Assembly (NCBI RefSeq): GCF_001005305.1
Contig: NZ_LBMH01000006.1
Span: 186,001-250,000 of the forward strand
DNA: 64,000 nt
Reading direction: 5' to 3'
Origin: Kordia zhangzhouensis
Lineage (GTDB): Bacteria > Bacteroidota > Bacteroidia > Flavobacteriales > Flavobacteriaceae
Below the pieces are notes generated by a model, which was given only the letters and a program-made list of their open reading frames with translations, ran no database searches and was not told the DNA's origin. The first letter of the stretch is position 1; each line of letters starts with the position of its first letter. Of this stretch, positions 9,504 to 19,162 are shown one piece after another. The translations under genes were made by a program, and so were the position numbers.

Positions 9504-9878
9504 TTATTTAGTTGCTTTTTTCTTGTTAGCAACAGTTTTTCTTCTACCTTTTCTTGTTCTAGAGTTGTTTTTCGTACGTTGACCTCTTAATGGAAGTCCT
9601 GATCTGTGACGAATTCCTCTGTAACAACCGATATCCATTAAACGTTTGATGTTTAATTGTACTTCGGTACGTAATTCACCTTCAATTGTGTAAGCTCCAA
9701 CAGCTTCACGAATTCTTCCGATTTCATCATCTGTCCAATCAGATACTTTCGTATCTTCACTTACGTTTGCAGCAGCTAAAACTTCTTTAGCTCTACTTTT
9801 ACCTACTCCAAAGATGTATGTTAATGCGATAACACCTCTTTTGTGTTTTGGAATGTCTACTCCTGCGATTCTTGCCAT
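9504..9878 (-). CDS. rpsM: Ribosomal protein uS13
   Basis: Head protein that forms the intersubunit bridge with L5 and touches the P-site tRNA through its basic C-terminal tail. Motifs are [19 protein letters not shown], the helix-hairpin-helix [30 protein letters not shown] and the Lys/Arg tail [15 protein letters not shown]. The length of 124 is normal. It starts 2 nt after the stop of rpmJ, so the two are translationally coupled candidates. Confidence 0.99.
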   Translation of the reverse strand: MARIAGVDIPKHKRGVIALTYIFGVGKSRAKEVLAAANVSEDTKVSDWTDDEIGRIREAVGAYTIEGELRTEVQLNIKRLMDIGCYRGIRHRSGLPLRGQRTKNNSRTRKGRRKTVANKKKATK

Positions 9879-9880
9879 AA

Positions 9881-9997
9881 CTATCCTTGTCTTTGTTTAA
9901 ATCTAGGATTCTTTTTATTGATTACGTATAATCTTCCCTTACGACGCACAATTTTGCACTCGGGACTTCTCTTTTTTAATGATGCTCTTACTTTCAT
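9881..9997 (-). CDS. rpmJ: Ribosomal protein bL36, zinc-free form
   Basis: A 38-codon gene between infA and rpsM, encoding [31 protein letters not shown], then RFKQRQG. It is the smallest large-subunit protein and helps fold 23S rRNA near the factor-binding region. The classic zinc ribbon (C-x2-C-x12-C-x4-H) is broken: the first Cys is Ser, the third is Asn and the His is Phe, leaving only one Cys. This is therefore a C-minus type that should not bind zinc. The gap to infA is 4 nt. Confidence 0.96.
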   Translation of the reverse strand: MKVRASLKKRSPECKIVRRKGRLYVINKKNPRFKQRQG

Positions 9998-10001
9998 GAT
10001 T

Positions 10002-10217
10002 TTAGTATCTATAAGTAATTCTTGCTTTTGTTAAATCGTAAGGACTCATTTCTAATTTTACTTTATCTCCAGGTAATAATTTTATGTAATGCATACGCAT
10101 TTTACCTGAAATATGAGCCGTTACGATGTGACCGTTTTCTAATTCTACTCGGAACATAGCATTTGATAATGCTTCTATAATTGTTCCATCTTGTTCTATT
10201 GCAGCTTGTTTAGCCAT
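10002..10217 (-). CDS. infA: Translation initiation factor IF-1
   Basis: A 71-residue OB-fold protein that blocks the A site of the 30S subunit during initiation. [20 protein letters not shown] and [20 protein letters not shown] are diagnostic. It lies 2 nt after secY with no adk or map gene between them, the arrangement expected in this phylum. It is probably translated by re-initiation from the upstream stop because no Shine-Dalgarno sequence is visible. Confidence 0.99.
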   Translation of the reverse strand: MAKQAAIEQDGTIIEALSNAMFRVELENGHIVTAHISGKMRMHYIKLLPGDKVKLEMSPYDLTKARITYRY

Positions 10218-10219
10218 AA

Positions 10220-11560
10220 TTATGCAACTACTTTACGATTTTTACCAGTTTTCATTAAACCATCATAATGTCTGTTTAACAAGTATGAGTTTATTTGTTG
10301 CATGGTATCAATAGCAACTCCTACCATAATTAGCAACGATGTTCCTCCGAAGAATAATGCCCAACCTTGTTGGATTCCAAGGATGTTTCCAACGATTGCT
10401 GGAAAAATAGCGATCAATGCTAAGAAAATCGAACCTGGCAAGGTAATTTGAGACATTATCTTGTCTAAGTATTCTCCAGTTTCTCCACCTGGGCGAATCC
10501 CTGGAATAAATCCTCCACTTCTTTTCAAATCATCTGCCATTTTGTTTGTCGGCACTGTGATAGCCGTGTAGAAGTAAGTGAATATGATGATTAAAAATGC
10601 AAATAAAACATTGTACCATAAACCAAATACATCTTGAAAATTTGCCTGCATCCACTGTCCTACAGTAGATTCTGCACCTAATCCTTTTCCAAGAGCTGTA
10701 GGCACAAACATCAATGCCTGTGCAAAGATGATAGGCATTACTCCTGATGCATTTAATTTTAATGGAATAAATTGTCTTGCGCCAAATACATTCTTTTCGT
10801 AACCACCTGTTGCTGTTCTTCTAGCATACTGTACTGGTATTTGACGAACTGCCATTACCAACAGAACACTTGCTAGAATAATTGCCAACCAAATAACTAT
10901 CTCGATTAGAATTAACATTGGCTTTCCTGAATTAGAAACAAATTCCTGCACAAATGCTTGTGGCATGTATGCAATAATTCCCACCATAATTAATAATGAG
11001 ATACCATTACCGATTCCTTTATCTGTGATTTTTTCTCCTAACCACATTGCAAAAATGGTTCCTGTAACAAGAATAATTACGGAAGGAATGATGAAATCAA
11101 GACCTCTACCTACAGTAAAAGCTTCATTTGGAACACCTAATTGACCTAATCCCCATAAGTAGAACGGTGCTTGCACCAAACAAATAAGAATTGTCAACCA
11201 TCTTGTGATTTGAGTGATTTTTTTACGTCCACTCTCTCCTTCTTTTTGAAGTTTTTGTAAGTAAGGAATTGCGATTCCCATCAACTGTACTACAATAGAA
11301 GCAGATATGTATGGCATAATTCCTAATGCAAATACAGAAGCCTTAGCGAAAGCTCCTCCAGTAAACATGTTTAATAGACCTCCAAGTCCGTTATCGAAAT
11401 TACCGGCAAACTCTGCGCCAAGTTTTGTATAGTCCATACCTGGAAGACTCACTTGTGCACCAAATCGGTATACAAGTAAAAGTCCAAGAGTTACTAAAAT
11501 TTTGTTTTTTAGTTCCTCAATTTTCCAAATATTTTTTATTGTGTCAATAAAATTTTTCAT
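10220..11560 (-). CDS. secY: Protein translocase subunit SecY
   Basis: The channel-forming subunit of the Sec translocon in the inner membrane, needed to export the many lipoproteins and outer-membrane proteins seen in this window. It has 446 residues with about ten membrane segments. Visible landmarks are [13 protein letters not shown] after the first helix, the plug region [38 protein letters not shown], and the cytoplasmic loops [10 protein letters not shown] and [13 protein letters not shown]. The last two contain the Arg residues that contact ribosome and SecA. SecE and SecG are encoded elsewhere. Confidence 0.99.
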   Translation of the reverse strand: MKNFIDTIKNIWKIEELKNKILVTLGLLLVYRFGAQVSLPGMDYTKLGAEFAGNFDNGLGGLLNMFTGGAFAKASVFALGIMPYISASIVVQLMGIAIPYLQKLQKEGESGRKKITQITRWLTILICLVQAPFYLWGLGQLGVPNEAFTVGRGLDFIIPSVIILVTGTIFAMWLGEKITDKGIGNGISLLIMVGIIAYMPQAFVQEFVSNSGKPMLILIEIVIWLAIILASVLLVMAVRQIPVQYARRTATGGYEKNVFGARQFIPLKLNASGVMPIIFAQALMFVPTALGKGLGAESTVGQWMQANFQDVFGLWYNVLFAFLIIIFTYFYTAITVPTNKMADDLKRSGGFIPGIRPGGETGEYLDKIMSQITLPGSIFLALIAIFPAIVGNILGIQQGWALFFGGTSLLIMVGVAIDTMQQINSYLLNRHYDGLMKTGKNRKVVA

Positions 11561-11575
11561 GCTTCTATGTGAAAA

Positions 11576-12028
11576 TTATAAAGTTACTGCTTCTCCTCCT
11601 GCTGCTTCGATTGCTGCTTTAGCTGAAGCTGTGAATTTGTGTGCTGTAACTTTTAATTTTGATTTTAGCTCACCTCTTCCAAGGATTTTCACTAAATCAT
11701 TCTTTCTAGCTACTCTATTCGCTACTAATAATTGCAAATCAACAGTATCTGTGATTTTACCTTCATCCACTAATTCCTGAAGTTTATCTAAGTTTACACC
11801 TTGATATTCTTTACGGTTTATATTTTTAAAACCGAACTTAGGAACACGTCTTTGTAAAGGCATTTGTCCACCTTCGAATCCAATTTTCTTTGAATAACCA
11901 GAGCGAGATTTAGCACCTTTGTGTCCTCTTGCGGCAGTACCACCTTTACCAGATCCTTGACCTCTACCTACTCTTTTGTTATTACTTTGAACTGAACCTT
12001 CAGCTGGTTTTAAGTTACTTAAATCCAT
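11576..12028 (-). CDS. rplO: Ribosomal protein uL15
   Basis: Late-assembling large-subunit protein with a long Gly/Arg-rich N-terminal extension that threads through 23S rRNA. The N-terminus MDLSNLKPAEGS, the stretch RVGRGQGSGKGGTAARGHKG and the C-terminal KVTAHKFTASAKAAIEAAGG match the family. The 150 residues are of normal size. It is packed 15 nt from both rpmD and secY. Confidence 0.99.
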   Translation of the reverse strand: MDLSNLKPAEGSVQSNNKRVGRGQGSGKGGTAARGHKGAKSRSGYSKKIGFEGGQMPLQRRVPKFGFKNINRKEYQGVNLDKLQELVDEGKITDTVDLQLLVANRVARKNDLVKILGRGELKSKLKVTAHKFTASAKAAIEAAGGEAVTL

Positions 12029-12043
12029 AACCAGTTGTTATTT

Positions 12044-12223
12044 TTAAGCTTCTTCTACAGAAACTAAGTGTTTAACTTTATTTACCATTCCAAGGATGTT
12101 TGGTGTAGCTTCATGCTCAACCACCTGACCGATCTTTCTAAGACCTAGCGCTTCTAGTGTTCTCTTTTGATCTTGAGGACGACTAATTTTGCTTCTTACT
12201 TGTGTTACTTTAATTTTTGCCAT
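12044..12223 (-). CDS. rpmD: Ribosomal protein uL30
   Basis: A 59-codon gene between rpsE and rplO. Translation from the ATG at 12223 gives MAKIKVTQVRSKISRPQ, then KRTLEALGLRKIGQVVEH and a VSVEEA end. The alpha-beta core with GLRKIGQ is typical of bacterial uL30. It lies 12 nt after the rpsE stop. L30 is missing in some bacterial lineages, so its presence is informative. Confidence 0.97.
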   Translation of the reverse strand: MAKIKVTQVRSKISRPQDQKRTLEALGLRKIGQVVEHEATPNILGMVNKVKHLVSVEEA

Positions 12224-12235
12224 TTTATCCTTGAT

Positions 12236-12760
12236 TTATCCTTTAAATACTTTCTCTAAAGAAATTCCTCTTTGCTTAGCCACAGTTCTTGGATCTCTCA
12301 ATTGTAATAATGCATCAAATGTTGCTTTAACTACATTGTGAGGGTTTGATGATCCTTGTGACTTTGATAATACATTGTGAACTCCAACAGCTTCTAATAC
12401 CGCACGTACAGCTCCACCAGCGATAACTCCAGTACCCGAAGAAGCTGGTTGAATATATACTCTCGCTCCACCGTATTTACCTTTTTGCTCGTGTGGCAAT
12501 GTTCCGTTTTGTAATGGAATACGAACTAGGTTTTTCTTTGCATCTTCAATTGCTTTTGCAATTGCTGTAGCAACATCTTTTGATTTTCCTAGACCGTGTC
12601 CTACAACACCGTTTTCGTCTCCAACAACTACGATAGCTGAGAAACCAAAAGCTCTACCACCTTTAGTAACTTTAGTTACACGTTGTACTCCTACCAAACG
12701 ATCCTTTAATTCTAGTCCACCTGGCTTTACTAATTCTGCGTTTTTGTATTTCTGATACAT
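12236..12760 (-). CDS. rpsE: Ribosomal protein uS5
   Basis: Sits at the mRNA entrance of the small subunit and affects decoding accuracy. The double-stranded-RNA-binding-like N-terminal domain holds [21 protein letters not shown], the loop where spectinomycin-resistance changes occur in other species. The sequence here appears wild type. [17 protein letters not shown] and [19 protein letters not shown] follow. It has 174 residues and is separated from rplR by 6 nt. Confidence 0.99.
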   Translation of the reverse strand: MYQKYKNAELVKPGGLELKDRLVGVQRVTKVTKGGRAFGFSAIVVVGDENGVVGHGLGKSKDVATAIAKAIEDAKKNLVRIPLQNGTLPHEQKGKYGGARVYIQPASSGTGVIAGGAVRAVLEAVGVHNVLSKSQGSSNPHNVVKATFDALLQLRDPRTVAKQRGISLEKVFKG

Positions 12761-12766
12761 AGTTTC

Positions 12767-13120
12767 TTAGAATTTAAGTCCTCCTTCTCTAGCTCCTTCA
12801 GCTAATGATTTTACTCTTCCGTGGTATAAATATCCACCTCTATCAAATGAAATTGTTTCAATTCCTGCTTTTAAGGCTTTTTCAGCAATTGCTTTCCCAA
12901 CTTGAGCTGCTATTTCTGACTTTGTTCCTTCAGCTTTGATATCTTTATCTCTTGATGAAGCAGCAACTAATGTTTTACCATCTACATCATTGATAATTTG
13001 AGCATAAATTTCTTTATTACTTCTAAAAACAGACAATCTTGGTCTAGCTTCAGTACCACCAACGATTTTTCTGATTCTGTTTTTAATTCTTTGTCTTCTT
13101 TCAGTCTTTGATAATCCCAT
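12767..13120 (-). CDS. rplR: Ribosomal protein uL18
   Basis: Binds 5S rRNA in the central protuberance together with L5. It has 117 residues, with the basic start [18 protein letters not shown], the core [18 protein letters not shown] and the C-terminal [20 protein letters not shown]. The gap to rplF is 9 nt. Confidence 0.99.
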   Translation of the reverse strand: MGLSKTERRQRIKNRIRKIVGGTEARPRLSVFRSNKEIYAQIINDVDGKTLVAASSRDKDIKAEGTKSEIAAQVGKAIAEKALKAGIETISFDRGGYLYHGRVKSLAEGAREGGLKF

Positions 13121-13129
13121 AATTAATTA

Positions 13130-13672
13130 TTAAGCTGATTTACCTGCTTTTCTTCTTAATACTTCTCCAACGAATTTAACTCCTTTTCCTTTGTAAGGCT
13201 CTGGCTTACGGAACGCACGGATTTTAGCAGCTACTTGACCTACTAATTGTTTATCGTGAGAAGTTAATTTTATAATTGGGTTCTTACCTTTCTCAGATAC
13301 TGTTTCAACTTTCACTTCTGGAGCTAAGTCCATAACAATATTGTGAGAAAATCCTAAAGCTAACTCTAAACGTTGTCCTTGATTACTTGCTCTGTATCCA
13401 ACTCCCACTAGTTCTAGTTCTTTAGTAAATCCTTTAGATACACCTTCAACCATATTGTTGATTAATGCTCTATATAGACCGTGTTTTGCTCTATGATCTT
13501 TGCTATCAGATGGACGTTCTAGAACGATTTGACCTTCTTCTTGTTTGATAGTAACTCCATCAACTTGTTGAGTCAATTCTCCTAGTTTCCCTTTTACGGT
13601 TACCTGACCTTCTTTTATATCTACAGTAACTCCTTCTGGAATACTTACTGGGTTTTTACCTATTCTTGACAT
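13130..13672 (-). CDS. rplF: Ribosomal protein uL6
   Basis: Two repeated alpha-beta domains at the base of the stalk near the sarcin-ricin loop. Motifs are MSRIGKNPVSIPEGV at the start, RAKHGLYRALINNMVEGV in domain 1, and the C-terminal KIRAFRKPEPYKGKGVKF, which touches rRNA. Its 180 residues are of usual length. It is located 18 nt from rpsH. Confidence 0.99.
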   Translation of the reverse strand: MSRIGKNPVSIPEGVTVDIKEGQVTVKGKLGELTQQVDGVTIKQEEGQIVLERPSDSKDHRAKHGLYRALINNMVEGVSKGFTKELELVGVGYRASNQGQRLELALGFSHNIVMDLAPEVKVETVSEKGKNPIIKLTSHDKQLVGQVAAKIRAFRKPEPYKGKGVKFVGEVLRRKAGKSA

Positions 13673-13690
13673 TTCCGTTAGTCTTTTTAA

Positions 13691-14089
13691 TTAGTAAACG
13701 TAACATAAAACTTCACCTCCAACATTTTCACGTTTAGCTTGCTTACCTGTCATTACTCCGTGAGAAGTAGATACAATCGCAATTCCTAATCCGTTCAATA
13801 CTCTTGGAAGATCATTAGCTCCAGCATACTTACGTAAACCTGGCGTACTAATTCTTTGAATTTTCTTGATTACAGGTTCTTTTGTCATCTTATCGTACTT
13901 TAAAGCGATTTTGATTGACCCCTGTACTGTTGTATCTTCAAACTTATAGCTTAAGATATACCCTTGATCAAATAAAATCTTGGTAATCTCTTTTTTAAGT
14001 TTTGAAGCTGGAATTTCAACAACTCTGTGTCCTGCTCTGCTAGCGTTTCTTATTCTTGTCAAATAATCCGCTATTGGATCTGTATACAT
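13691..14089 (-). CDS. rpsH: Ribosomal protein uS8
   Basis: Central-domain 16S rRNA binder; in enterobacteria it is the translational repressor of the spc cluster through an mRNA mimic of its rRNA site. The 132 residues show [20 protein letters not shown] and the C-terminal signature [20 protein letters not shown]. It is preceded by a 64-nt spacer with a 15-pair nested hairpin (14104-14142), which sits exactly where a feedback element for this protein would be useful. Confidence 0.99.
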   Translation of the reverse strand: MYTDPIADYLTRIRNASRAGHRVVEIPASKLKKEITKILFDQGYILSYKFEDTTVQGSIKIALKYDKMTKEPVIKKIQRISTPGLRKYAGANDLPRVLNGLGIAIVSTSHGVMTGKQAKRENVGGEVLCYVY

Positions 14090-14103
14090 ATTTATGAATT
14101 TGC

Positions 14104-14142
14104 GGTTTTGGTTTTCGATGTGTTAACATCAAACCTGAAACC
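14104..14142 (-). promoter_or_regulatory. Fifteen-pair nested hairpin upstream of rpsH (candidate S8 leader RNA)
   Basis: Three stacked 5-bp helices are separated by small bulges: GGTTT/AAACC (14104-14108 with 14138-14142), GGTTT/AAACC (14110-14114 with 14031+100 series, that is 14131-14135) and GATGT/ACATC (14117-14121 with 14126-14130) around a GTTA loop. The element ends 14 nt before the rpsH ATG and fills most of one of the few long gaps in the operon. Confidence 0.5.
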
Positions 14143-14153
14143 AATTTATAATT

Positions 14154-14423
14154 TTACCAACTTGCCTTTTTTACTCCAGGAATTAATCCTTTGTTTGCCA
14201 TTTCTCTAAACATTACACGAGAAATACCAAATTGGCGCATGTACCCTTTTGGTCTTCCAGTAAGCTTGCAACGATTGTGCGTACGAACTGGAGAAGCATT
14301 TTTTGGTAACTTTTGCAATGCCTCATAATCTCCAGCTTCTTTCAAAGCTTTTCTTTTTTCAGCATACTTAGCAACCAATTTTGCTCTTTTTACCTCACGG
14401 GCTTTCATTGATTCTTTAGCCAT
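14154..14423 (-). CDS. rpsN: Ribosomal protein uS14, zinc-free long form
   Basis: Small-subunit head protein near S3 and S10. The 89-residue form begins [16 protein letters not shown] and ends [21 protein letters not shown] (last 20 residues carry the family signature). It has only one Cys ([13 protein letters not shown]), so it is the C-minus class without a zinc ribbon. It abuts rplE with a 1-nt gap. Confidence 0.99.
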   Translation of the reverse strand: MAKESMKAREVKRAKLVAKYAEKRKALKEAGDYEALQKLPKNASPVRTHNRCKLTGRPKGYMRQFGISRVMFREMANKGLIPGVKKASW

Positions 14424-14424
14424 A

Positions 14425-14976
14425 TTAATTCTTTTTAAAAGGTAATCCTAATTCTGTTAATAATGATTTAGCTTCTTTATCTGTTGATGCAGAAGTTACA
14501 AATGTAATATCCATTCCAGCAATTCTGTTTACCTTATCGATATTTATTTCAGGAAAAATAATTTGCTCAGTAATTCCTAAGTTATAATTACCTCTTCCAT
14601 CAAAACCATTTGCTTTAATACCACCAAAGTCTCTTACACGAGGTAAGGCTGTAGTAGTCAATCTATCAAGGAATTCATACATCTTCTCTCCACGTAACGT
14701 AACTTTTGCACCAATTGGCATTCCTTTACGTAACTTGAATGAAGCGACATCTTTTTTAGAAATAGTAGCTACGGCTTTTTGACCAGTTATTTTACCAAAC
14801 TCTTCAATAGCATGGTCAATTAACTTCTTATCAGCTACAGCTCCACCAACTCCTCTACTTAAAACAATTTTTTCAAGTTTTGGAACTTGCATTACGTTGC
14901 TGTATCCGAATTCTTCTGTAAGAGCTTGGATAACTCTATCCTTGTACTCTTTTTTTAATCTTGGAATATAAGCCAT
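14425..14976 (-). CDS. rplE: Ribosomal protein uL5
   Basis: 5S rRNA-binding protein of the central protuberance that contacts S13 and P-site tRNA. It has 183 residues, with [20 protein letters not shown] and the segments [15 protein letters not shown] and [13 protein letters not shown]. All conserved regions are present. It lies 2 nt downstream of rplX. Confidence 0.99.
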   Translation of the reverse strand: MAYIPRLKKEYKDRVIQALTEEFGYSNVMQVPKLEKIVLSRGVGGAVADKKLIDHAIEEFGKITGQKAVATISKKDVASFKLRKGMPIGAKVTLRGEKMYEFLDRLTTTALPRVRDFGGIKANGFDGRGNYNLGITEQIIFPEINIDKVNRIAGMDITFVTSASTDKEAKSLLTELGLPFKKN

Positions 14977-14978
14977 AA

Positions 14979-15290
14979 CTATAATACTTCATTAGATTTT
15001 TTAGAAAACCTTACTTTCTTATCTCCTTCCATTCTATACCCAACTCTTGTTGTTTCTCCTTTTGAAGTCAACAAAGATAGGTTAGAAATATGGATAGGTG
15101 CTTCCTTCTGAACGATTCCTCCTTGAGGGTTTTGAGCACTAGGCTTTTGATGCTTAGACACCATATTTACACCTTCAACAATCGCTTTATTCTTTTCACG
15201 AAGCACAGTAAGCACCTTACCTTCAGATCCTTTATGATCTCCAGCAATTACTCGTACTGTATCTCCTGATTTTATCTTTAGTTTTGTCAT
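14979..15290 (-). CDS. rplX: Ribosomal protein uL24
   Basis: Assembly initiator of the 50S subunit near the tunnel exit. The KOW motif is visible as [19 protein letters not shown], followed by [21 protein letters not shown] place the start at 15290 (MTKLKIKSG), the usual family N-terminus, giving 103 residues. An in-frame ATG three codons upstream (MCKMTK) is possible, lies closer to the rplN stop, and cannot be excluded. Confidence 0.98.
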   Translation of the reverse strand: MTKLKIKSGDTVRVIAGDHKGSEGKVLTVLREKNKAIVEGVNMVSKHQKPSAQNPQGGIVQKEAPIHISNLSLLTSKGETTRVGYRMEGDKKVRFSKKSNEVL

Positions 15291-15303
15291 CTTACACAAT
15301 GTA

Positions 15304-15672
15304 TTAAAGCACCTCTGGCGCTAATGATACAATTTTCATGAATTGCTTATCACGAAGTTCTCTAGCTACAGGTCCAAATACACGTGTTCCTCTCATCTCC
15401 CCAGTTGGGTTTAAAAGTACACAAGCATTGTCATCAAAACGGATGTATGAACCATCTGGCCTTCTAACTTCTTTCTTAGTACGTACAACAACTGCCGTAG
15501 AAACCTGTCCTTTTTTAACACTTCCGTTAGGAGTTGCATCTTTTACAGTTACAACAATTTTATCACCTACAGAAGCGTAACGTCTTTTCGTTCCTCCTAA
15601 TACACGGATAGTTAACACTTCTTTAGCTCCCGTGTTATCTGCTACTTTTAATCTTGATTCTTGTTGTACCAT
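15304..15672 (-). CDS. rplN: Ribosomal protein uL14
   Basis: A highly conserved 122-residue beta-barrel at the subunit interface that contacts 16S rRNA and is the docking site for silencing factor RsfS. It starts [19 protein letters not shown] and includes [19 protein letters not shown] and [15 protein letters not shown]. Only 2 nt separate it from rpsQ. Confidence 0.99.
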   Translation of the reverse strand: MVQQESRLKVADNTGAKEVLTIRVLGGTKRRYASVGDKIVVTVKDATPNGSVKKGQVSTAVVVRTKKEVRRPDGSYIRFDDNACVLLNPTGEMRGTRVFGPVARELRDKQFMKIVSLAPEVL

Positions 15673-15674
15673 AA

Positions 15675-15932
15675 TTATTTAGCTCTTTCAATGATTTCAA
15701 CTAATCTCCAACATTTAGTTTTACTCAATGGACGAGTTTCCATTATTTTTACAGTATCACCAATGTTACAATCGTTCTTTTCGTCGTGTGCAACATATTT
15801 TTTTGTTTTTAACACGAACTTACCGTACATAGGGTGTTTTACTCTTTTTACCTCAGAAACCACAATTGATTTCGTCATTTTGTTACTTGTAACAACACCT
15901 ATTCTCTCTTTTCTTAAATTTCTTTTTTCCAT
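15675..15932 (-). CDS. rpsQ: Ribosomal protein uS17
   Basis: OB-fold primary binder of the 16S 5' domain. The 85 residues include [19 protein letters not shown], the [19 protein letters not shown] loop and [19 protein letters not shown]. It follows rpmC by 17 nt. Confidence 0.99.
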   Translation of the reverse strand: MEKRNLRKERIGVVTSNKMTKSIVVSEVKRVKHPMYGKFVLKTKKYVAHDEKNDCNIGDTVKIMETRPLSKTKCWRLVEIIERAK

Positions 15933-15949
15933 CTGTCAGTAGAATTCAA

Positions 15950-16141
15950 TTATTGCAATTCTCTTTTAGTTAGTTCAGTAGCTACTCTAGCAACAGATCT
16001 TCTTACTGAACGCAACTGAATTGGATTATCTAAAGGAGAGATAGCGTGCGCTACTTTTAAATCTGAGTAATTCTTCTTTAACTCCTTTAGTTTGTCTTGT
16101 AACTCAGCTACAGATAATTCTTTAATTTCTGATTGTTTCAT
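15950..16141 (-). CDS. rpmC: Ribosomal protein uL29
   Basis: A 63-residue two-helix hairpin at the tunnel exit that forms part of the docking site for trigger factor and SRP next to L23. It starts MKQSEIKELSVAELQDKL and has the family segment NPIQLRSVRRSVARVATEL. The gap to rplP is 11 nt. Confidence 0.98.
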   Translation of the reverse strand: MKQSEIKELSVAELQDKLKELKKNYSDLKVAHAISPLDNPIQLRSVRRSVARVATELTKRELQ

Positions 16142-16152
16142 AATTATAAAGA

Positions 16153-16572
16153 TTAAGCGTCGTAATCACGAGCTACAATAAACTTAGTTTTTACTGGTAA
16201 TTTTTGAGCAGCTAAGCGTAATGCTTCTTTGGCAACTTCCAAAGGAACACCTCCTACTTCAAAAATAATTCTTCCAGGTTTTACAACAGCTGCCCAATAT
16301 TCTGGAGCACCTTTACCTTTACCCATACGTACCTCAAGCGGCTTTTTTGTAATTGGCTTATCTGGAAAAATTTTAATCCATAATTGACCTTCTCTTTTCA
16401 TAAAACGAGTTGCCGCAACACGGGCAGCTTCAATTTGACGAGATGTCAAAAAGTTTGAATCTAATGATTTAATTCCAAACATACCGTTAGAAAGCAAGTG
16501 ACCTCTACCAGAGTTCCCTTTCATTCGCCCTTTCTGTACTTTACGATATTTTGTTCTTTTAGGCTGTAACAT
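16153..16572 (-). CDS. rplP: Ribosomal protein uL16
   Basis: Organises the A-site tRNA binding region of the 50S subunit. It starts [19 protein letters not shown] and contains [18 protein letters not shown] and the loop [17 protein letters not shown] that reaches the A site. It has 139 residues. The Arg of the early VQKGRMKG region, a hydroxylation target in other bacteria, is conserved. The gap to rpsC is 20 nt. Confidence 0.99.
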   Translation of the reverse strand: MLQPKRTKYRKVQKGRMKGNSGRGHLLSNGMFGIKSLDSNFLTSRQIEAARVAATRFMKREGQLWIKIFPDKPITKKPLEVRMGKGKGAPEYWAAVVKPGRIIFEVGGVPLEVAKEALRLAAQKLPVKTKFIVARDYDA

Positions 16573-16592
16573 TTTTCTTTTGCTTTAAAAAA

Positions 16593-17315
16593 TTACTTTC
16601 TACGACGAGATTTTCCTTTTCCTCCTGAATTGTTTCCGCTCTTGGTAGATTGCTTTTTAGACATTCCAACTAAAGGCGACAATTCTCTCTTACCATACAC
16701 CTCACCTTTCATTATCCATACTTTCACTCCTAATCTACCATAAGTAGTATGAGCTTCATGTAATGCATAATCGATATCTGCTCTGAAAGTTGATAAAGGA
16801 ATACGACCATCTTTATACGATTCTGAACGTGCCATTTCCGCACCGTTTAAACGACCAGAAATTTGCACCTTGATTCCTTCAGCATTCATACGCATTGCAG
16901 CCGCAATAGCCATTTTAATAGCTCTTCTGTATGAAATTCTGTTTTCAATTTGACGCGCAATACTAGCAGCCACTAGATTTGCATCAAGCTCAGGTCTTTT
17001 AATCTCAAAGATATTGATCTGTACTTCTTTACCTGTAATCTTCTTAAGCTCCTCTTTCAACTTGTCTACCTCTTGACCTCCTTTACCAATAATGATACCA
17101 GGACGAGCCGTAGTGATAGTAACGGTTACAAGTTTAAGCGTACGCTCAATAATTACTCTAGAAACACTAGCTTTAGATAAACGAGCATGGATATACTTTC
17201 TGATTTTATCGTCTTCAGCAAGTTTATCTCCATAGTCATTACCTCCGTACCAGTTAGATTCCCATCCTCTGATGATACCAAGGCGATTTCCGATTGGATT
17301 TGTCTTTTGTCCCAT
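16593..17315 (-). CDS. rpsC: Ribosomal protein uS3
   Basis: Forms the mRNA entry pore and helicase centre with S4 and S5. The type II KH motif is seen as [20 protein letters not shown], followed by the C-terminal domain [20 protein letters not shown] and [16 protein letters not shown]. The 240 residues end in a Lys/Ser/Gly/Arg-rich tail, a common surface extension. It is 11 nt downstream of rplV. Confidence 0.99.
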   Translation of the reverse strand: MGQKTNPIGNRLGIIRGWESNWYGGNDYGDKLAEDDKIRKYIHARLSKASVSRVIIERTLKLVTVTITTARPGIIIGKGGQEVDKLKEELKKITGKEVQINIFEIKRPELDANLVAASIARQIENRISYRRAIKMAIAAAMRMNAEGIKVQISGRLNGAEMARSESYKDGRIPLSTFRADIDYALHEAHTTYGRLGVKVWIMKGEVYGKRELSPLVGMSKKQSTKSGNNSGGKGKSRRRK

Positions 17316-17326
17316 ACTTACTTATC

Positions 17327-17734
17327 TTAACTTTGTGTGTTATTATTAGCCCCTAATACCAATGTAACATGGTTGGAACGTTTTCTAATTCTGTGTGCAC
17401 GACCTTGAGGAGCTGGGCGAAGTCTTTTTAACATACTTCCACCATCTACTCTAATCTCCTTTACAAATAATTCAGCTTCTTCAACACTTGCATCTTCGTT
17501 TTTAGCTTGCCAGTTTGCAATTGCAGACAACAATAATTTTTCTAAACGACGTGAAGCCTCTTTTTGACTGAATTTTAATATATGAAGCGCTTTTTCTACT
17601 TTTTCACCTCTTACTAAATCCGCTACTAAACGCATTTTTCTAGGCGAAGTAGGGCAGTTATTCAACTTTGCAAACGCTATGCTTTTTTTAGCTTCTTTGA
17701 TTTGCTCTGCTCTTTCTCTTTTACGAACTCCCAT
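17327..17734 (-). CDS. rplV: Ribosomal protein uL22
   Basis: Its beta-hairpin lines the peptide exit tunnel beside L4, a site of macrolide-resistance mutations in other bacteria. The 135 residues include [20 protein letters not shown] and the tunnel-hairpin region [20 protein letters not shown], which shows no deletion or insertion. The N-terminus carries an additional basic segment ([15 protein letters not shown]). Confidence 0.99.
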   Translation of the reverse strand: MGVRKRERAEQIKEAKKSIAFAKLNNCPTSPRKMRLVADLVRGEKVEKALHILKFSQKEASRRLEKLLLSAIANWQAKNEDASVEEAELFVKEIRVDGGSMLKRLRPAPQGRAHRIRKRSNHVTLVLGANNNTQS

Positions 17735-17743
17735 AGCTTCTTA

Positions 17744-18022
17744 TTATTTTTTTCCTTTATTTTTTGCACCTGCATGACCTCTAAATGATCGTGTTGGTGA
17801 AAATTCTCCTAATTTGTGTCCTACCATGTTCTCTGTAACATATACAGGAACAAATTGACGACCGTTATGAACAGCGATAGTCTGACCAACGAAGTCTGGA
17901 GTAATCATAGACGCTCTTGACCAAGTCTTAATCACAGTCTTCTTTCCTGACTCAACATTTTGTTGAACTTTCTTATCTAAACTATAGTGAACGTAAGGTC
18001 CTTTTTTTAATGATCTTGCCAT
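17744..18022 (-). CDS. rpsS: Ribosomal protein uS19
   Basis: Head protein that pairs with S13 near the A-site finger. Landmarks are [38 protein letters not shown] and the C-terminal signature [18 protein letters not shown]. It has 92 residues and lies 3 nt from rplB. Confidence 0.99.
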   Translation of the reverse strand: MARSLKKGPYVHYSLDKKVQQNVESGKKTVIKTWSRASMITPDFVGQTIAVHNGRQFVPVYVTENMVGHKLGEFSPTRSFRGHAGAKNKGKK

Positions 18023-18025
18023 GTC

Positions 18026-18850
18026 TTATTTCTTTCTACGTTCTATGATATACTTATTACTCGCTTTCGTTTTAGATCTTGTACGGAATCCTTTAGCTGG
18101 CAATCCTTTTCTAGATCTTGGGTGACCTCCAGAAGCTCTACCTTCACCACCTCCCATTGGGTGATCAACAGGGTTCATTACTACTGGTCTTGTTCTTGGC
18201 CTTCTACCTAACCATCTTCCTCTACCAGCCTTACCTGATACAAGTAACTGATGATCAGAGTTTGAAACAGCTCCGATAGTCGCCAAACAGTTTGCTAACA
18301 CCATTCTAGTTTCCCCAGAAGGCAATTTAATTGTAGCATATTTACCATCACGCGCCATTAACTGAGCAAACGCACCAGCACTACGAGCCATTACAGCCCC
18401 TTGACCTGCACGTAATTCAACACAAGAAATAATAGTTCCCAATGGAATATTACTTAATGGCATTGCGTTTCCAATTTCAGGAGCTACCTTTTCTCCAGAA
18501 ACTACAGTTTGCCCTACTTGCAATCCATTCTGAGCAACAATATAACGCTTCTCACCATCATTGTATTGAATCAATGCGATAAAAGCAGTTCTATTTGGAT
18601 CATACTCAATAGATTTAACTTCCGCAGGAACGTCATGTCTATCTCTTTTGAAATCAATAATACGGTATCTCTTCTTATGACCACCTCCGATGTAACGCAT
18701 GGTCATTTTACCTTGATTGTTTCTACCACCAGACTTCTTCTTCGGTGCGAGCAAGCTCTTCTCCGGCTTATCAGTAGTGATGGCATCGAATCCGTTAACT
18801 ACTCTAAAACGCTGAGCTGGTGTAATTGGTTTTAATTTTCTTACTGACAT
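18026..18850 (-). CDS. rplB: Ribosomal protein uL2
   Basis: One of the most conserved large-subunit proteins, needed for subunit joining and peptidyl-transferase centre structure. It has 274 residues. The histidine important for activity is in [16 protein letters not shown], followed by [18 protein letters not shown]. The N-terminal domain contains [20 protein letters not shown]. Everything expected is present. Confidence 0.99.
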   Translation of the reverse strand: MSVRKLKPITPAQRFRVVNGFDAITTDKPEKSLLAPKKKSGGRNNQGKMTMRYIGGGHKKRYRIIDFKRDRHDVPAEVKSIEYDPNRTAFIALIQYNDGEKRYIVAQNGLQVGQTVVSGEKVAPEIGNAMPLSNIPLGTIISCVELRAGQGAVMARSAGAFAQLMARDGKYATIKLPSGETRMVLANCLATIGAVSNSDHQLLVSGKAGRGRWLGRRPRTRPVVMNPVDHPMGGGEGRASGGHPRSRKGLPAKGFRTRSKTKASNKYIIERRKK

Positions 18851-18863
18851 TTTTTGTCTTTAC

Positions 18864-19154
18864 TTATATATTGCTATAAAAATCAATAATATCTCCTTCC
18901 GCTACATCTACAATCGCCTTCTTCGTTGCGTTTGTTTTTCCATGCTGAATTCCAGTCTTGGTGTAACGTACTTTTCTATCAGGTCCGTAATTCATAGTAC
19001 GAACTTTCTCTACAGAAACCCCATAAGTAGCCTCTATAGCTTTCTTAATCTCAACTTTATTAGCTTTTACATTCACTAAGAAAGTATATCGATTATTTAA
19101 TTCACTATCAGCAGTAGCTTTTTCAGTTACAACTGGCTTAATTAAGATACTCAT
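18864..19154 (-). CDS. rplW: Ribosomal protein uL23
   Basis: Main chaperone docking point at the tunnel exit. The 96 residues start MSILIKPVVTEKATADSE and contain YTFLVNVKANKVEIKKAIEA and the VEKVRTMNYGPDRKVRYTK loop. It is separated from rplD by 8 nt and from rplB by 13 nt. Confidence 0.99.
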   Translation of the reverse strand: MSILIKPVVTEKATADSELNNRYTFLVNVKANKVEIKKAIEATYGVSVEKVRTMNYGPDRKVRYTKTGIQHGKTNATKKAIVDVAEGDIIDFYSNI

Positions 19155-19162
19155 CTGGTTCC

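Noticed and set aside
10217-10220. Loss of adk and map between secY and infA, and of tuf next to fusA
   Set aside because: This order is normal for Bacteroidota, so it is a taxonomic marker rather than a deletion in this strain.
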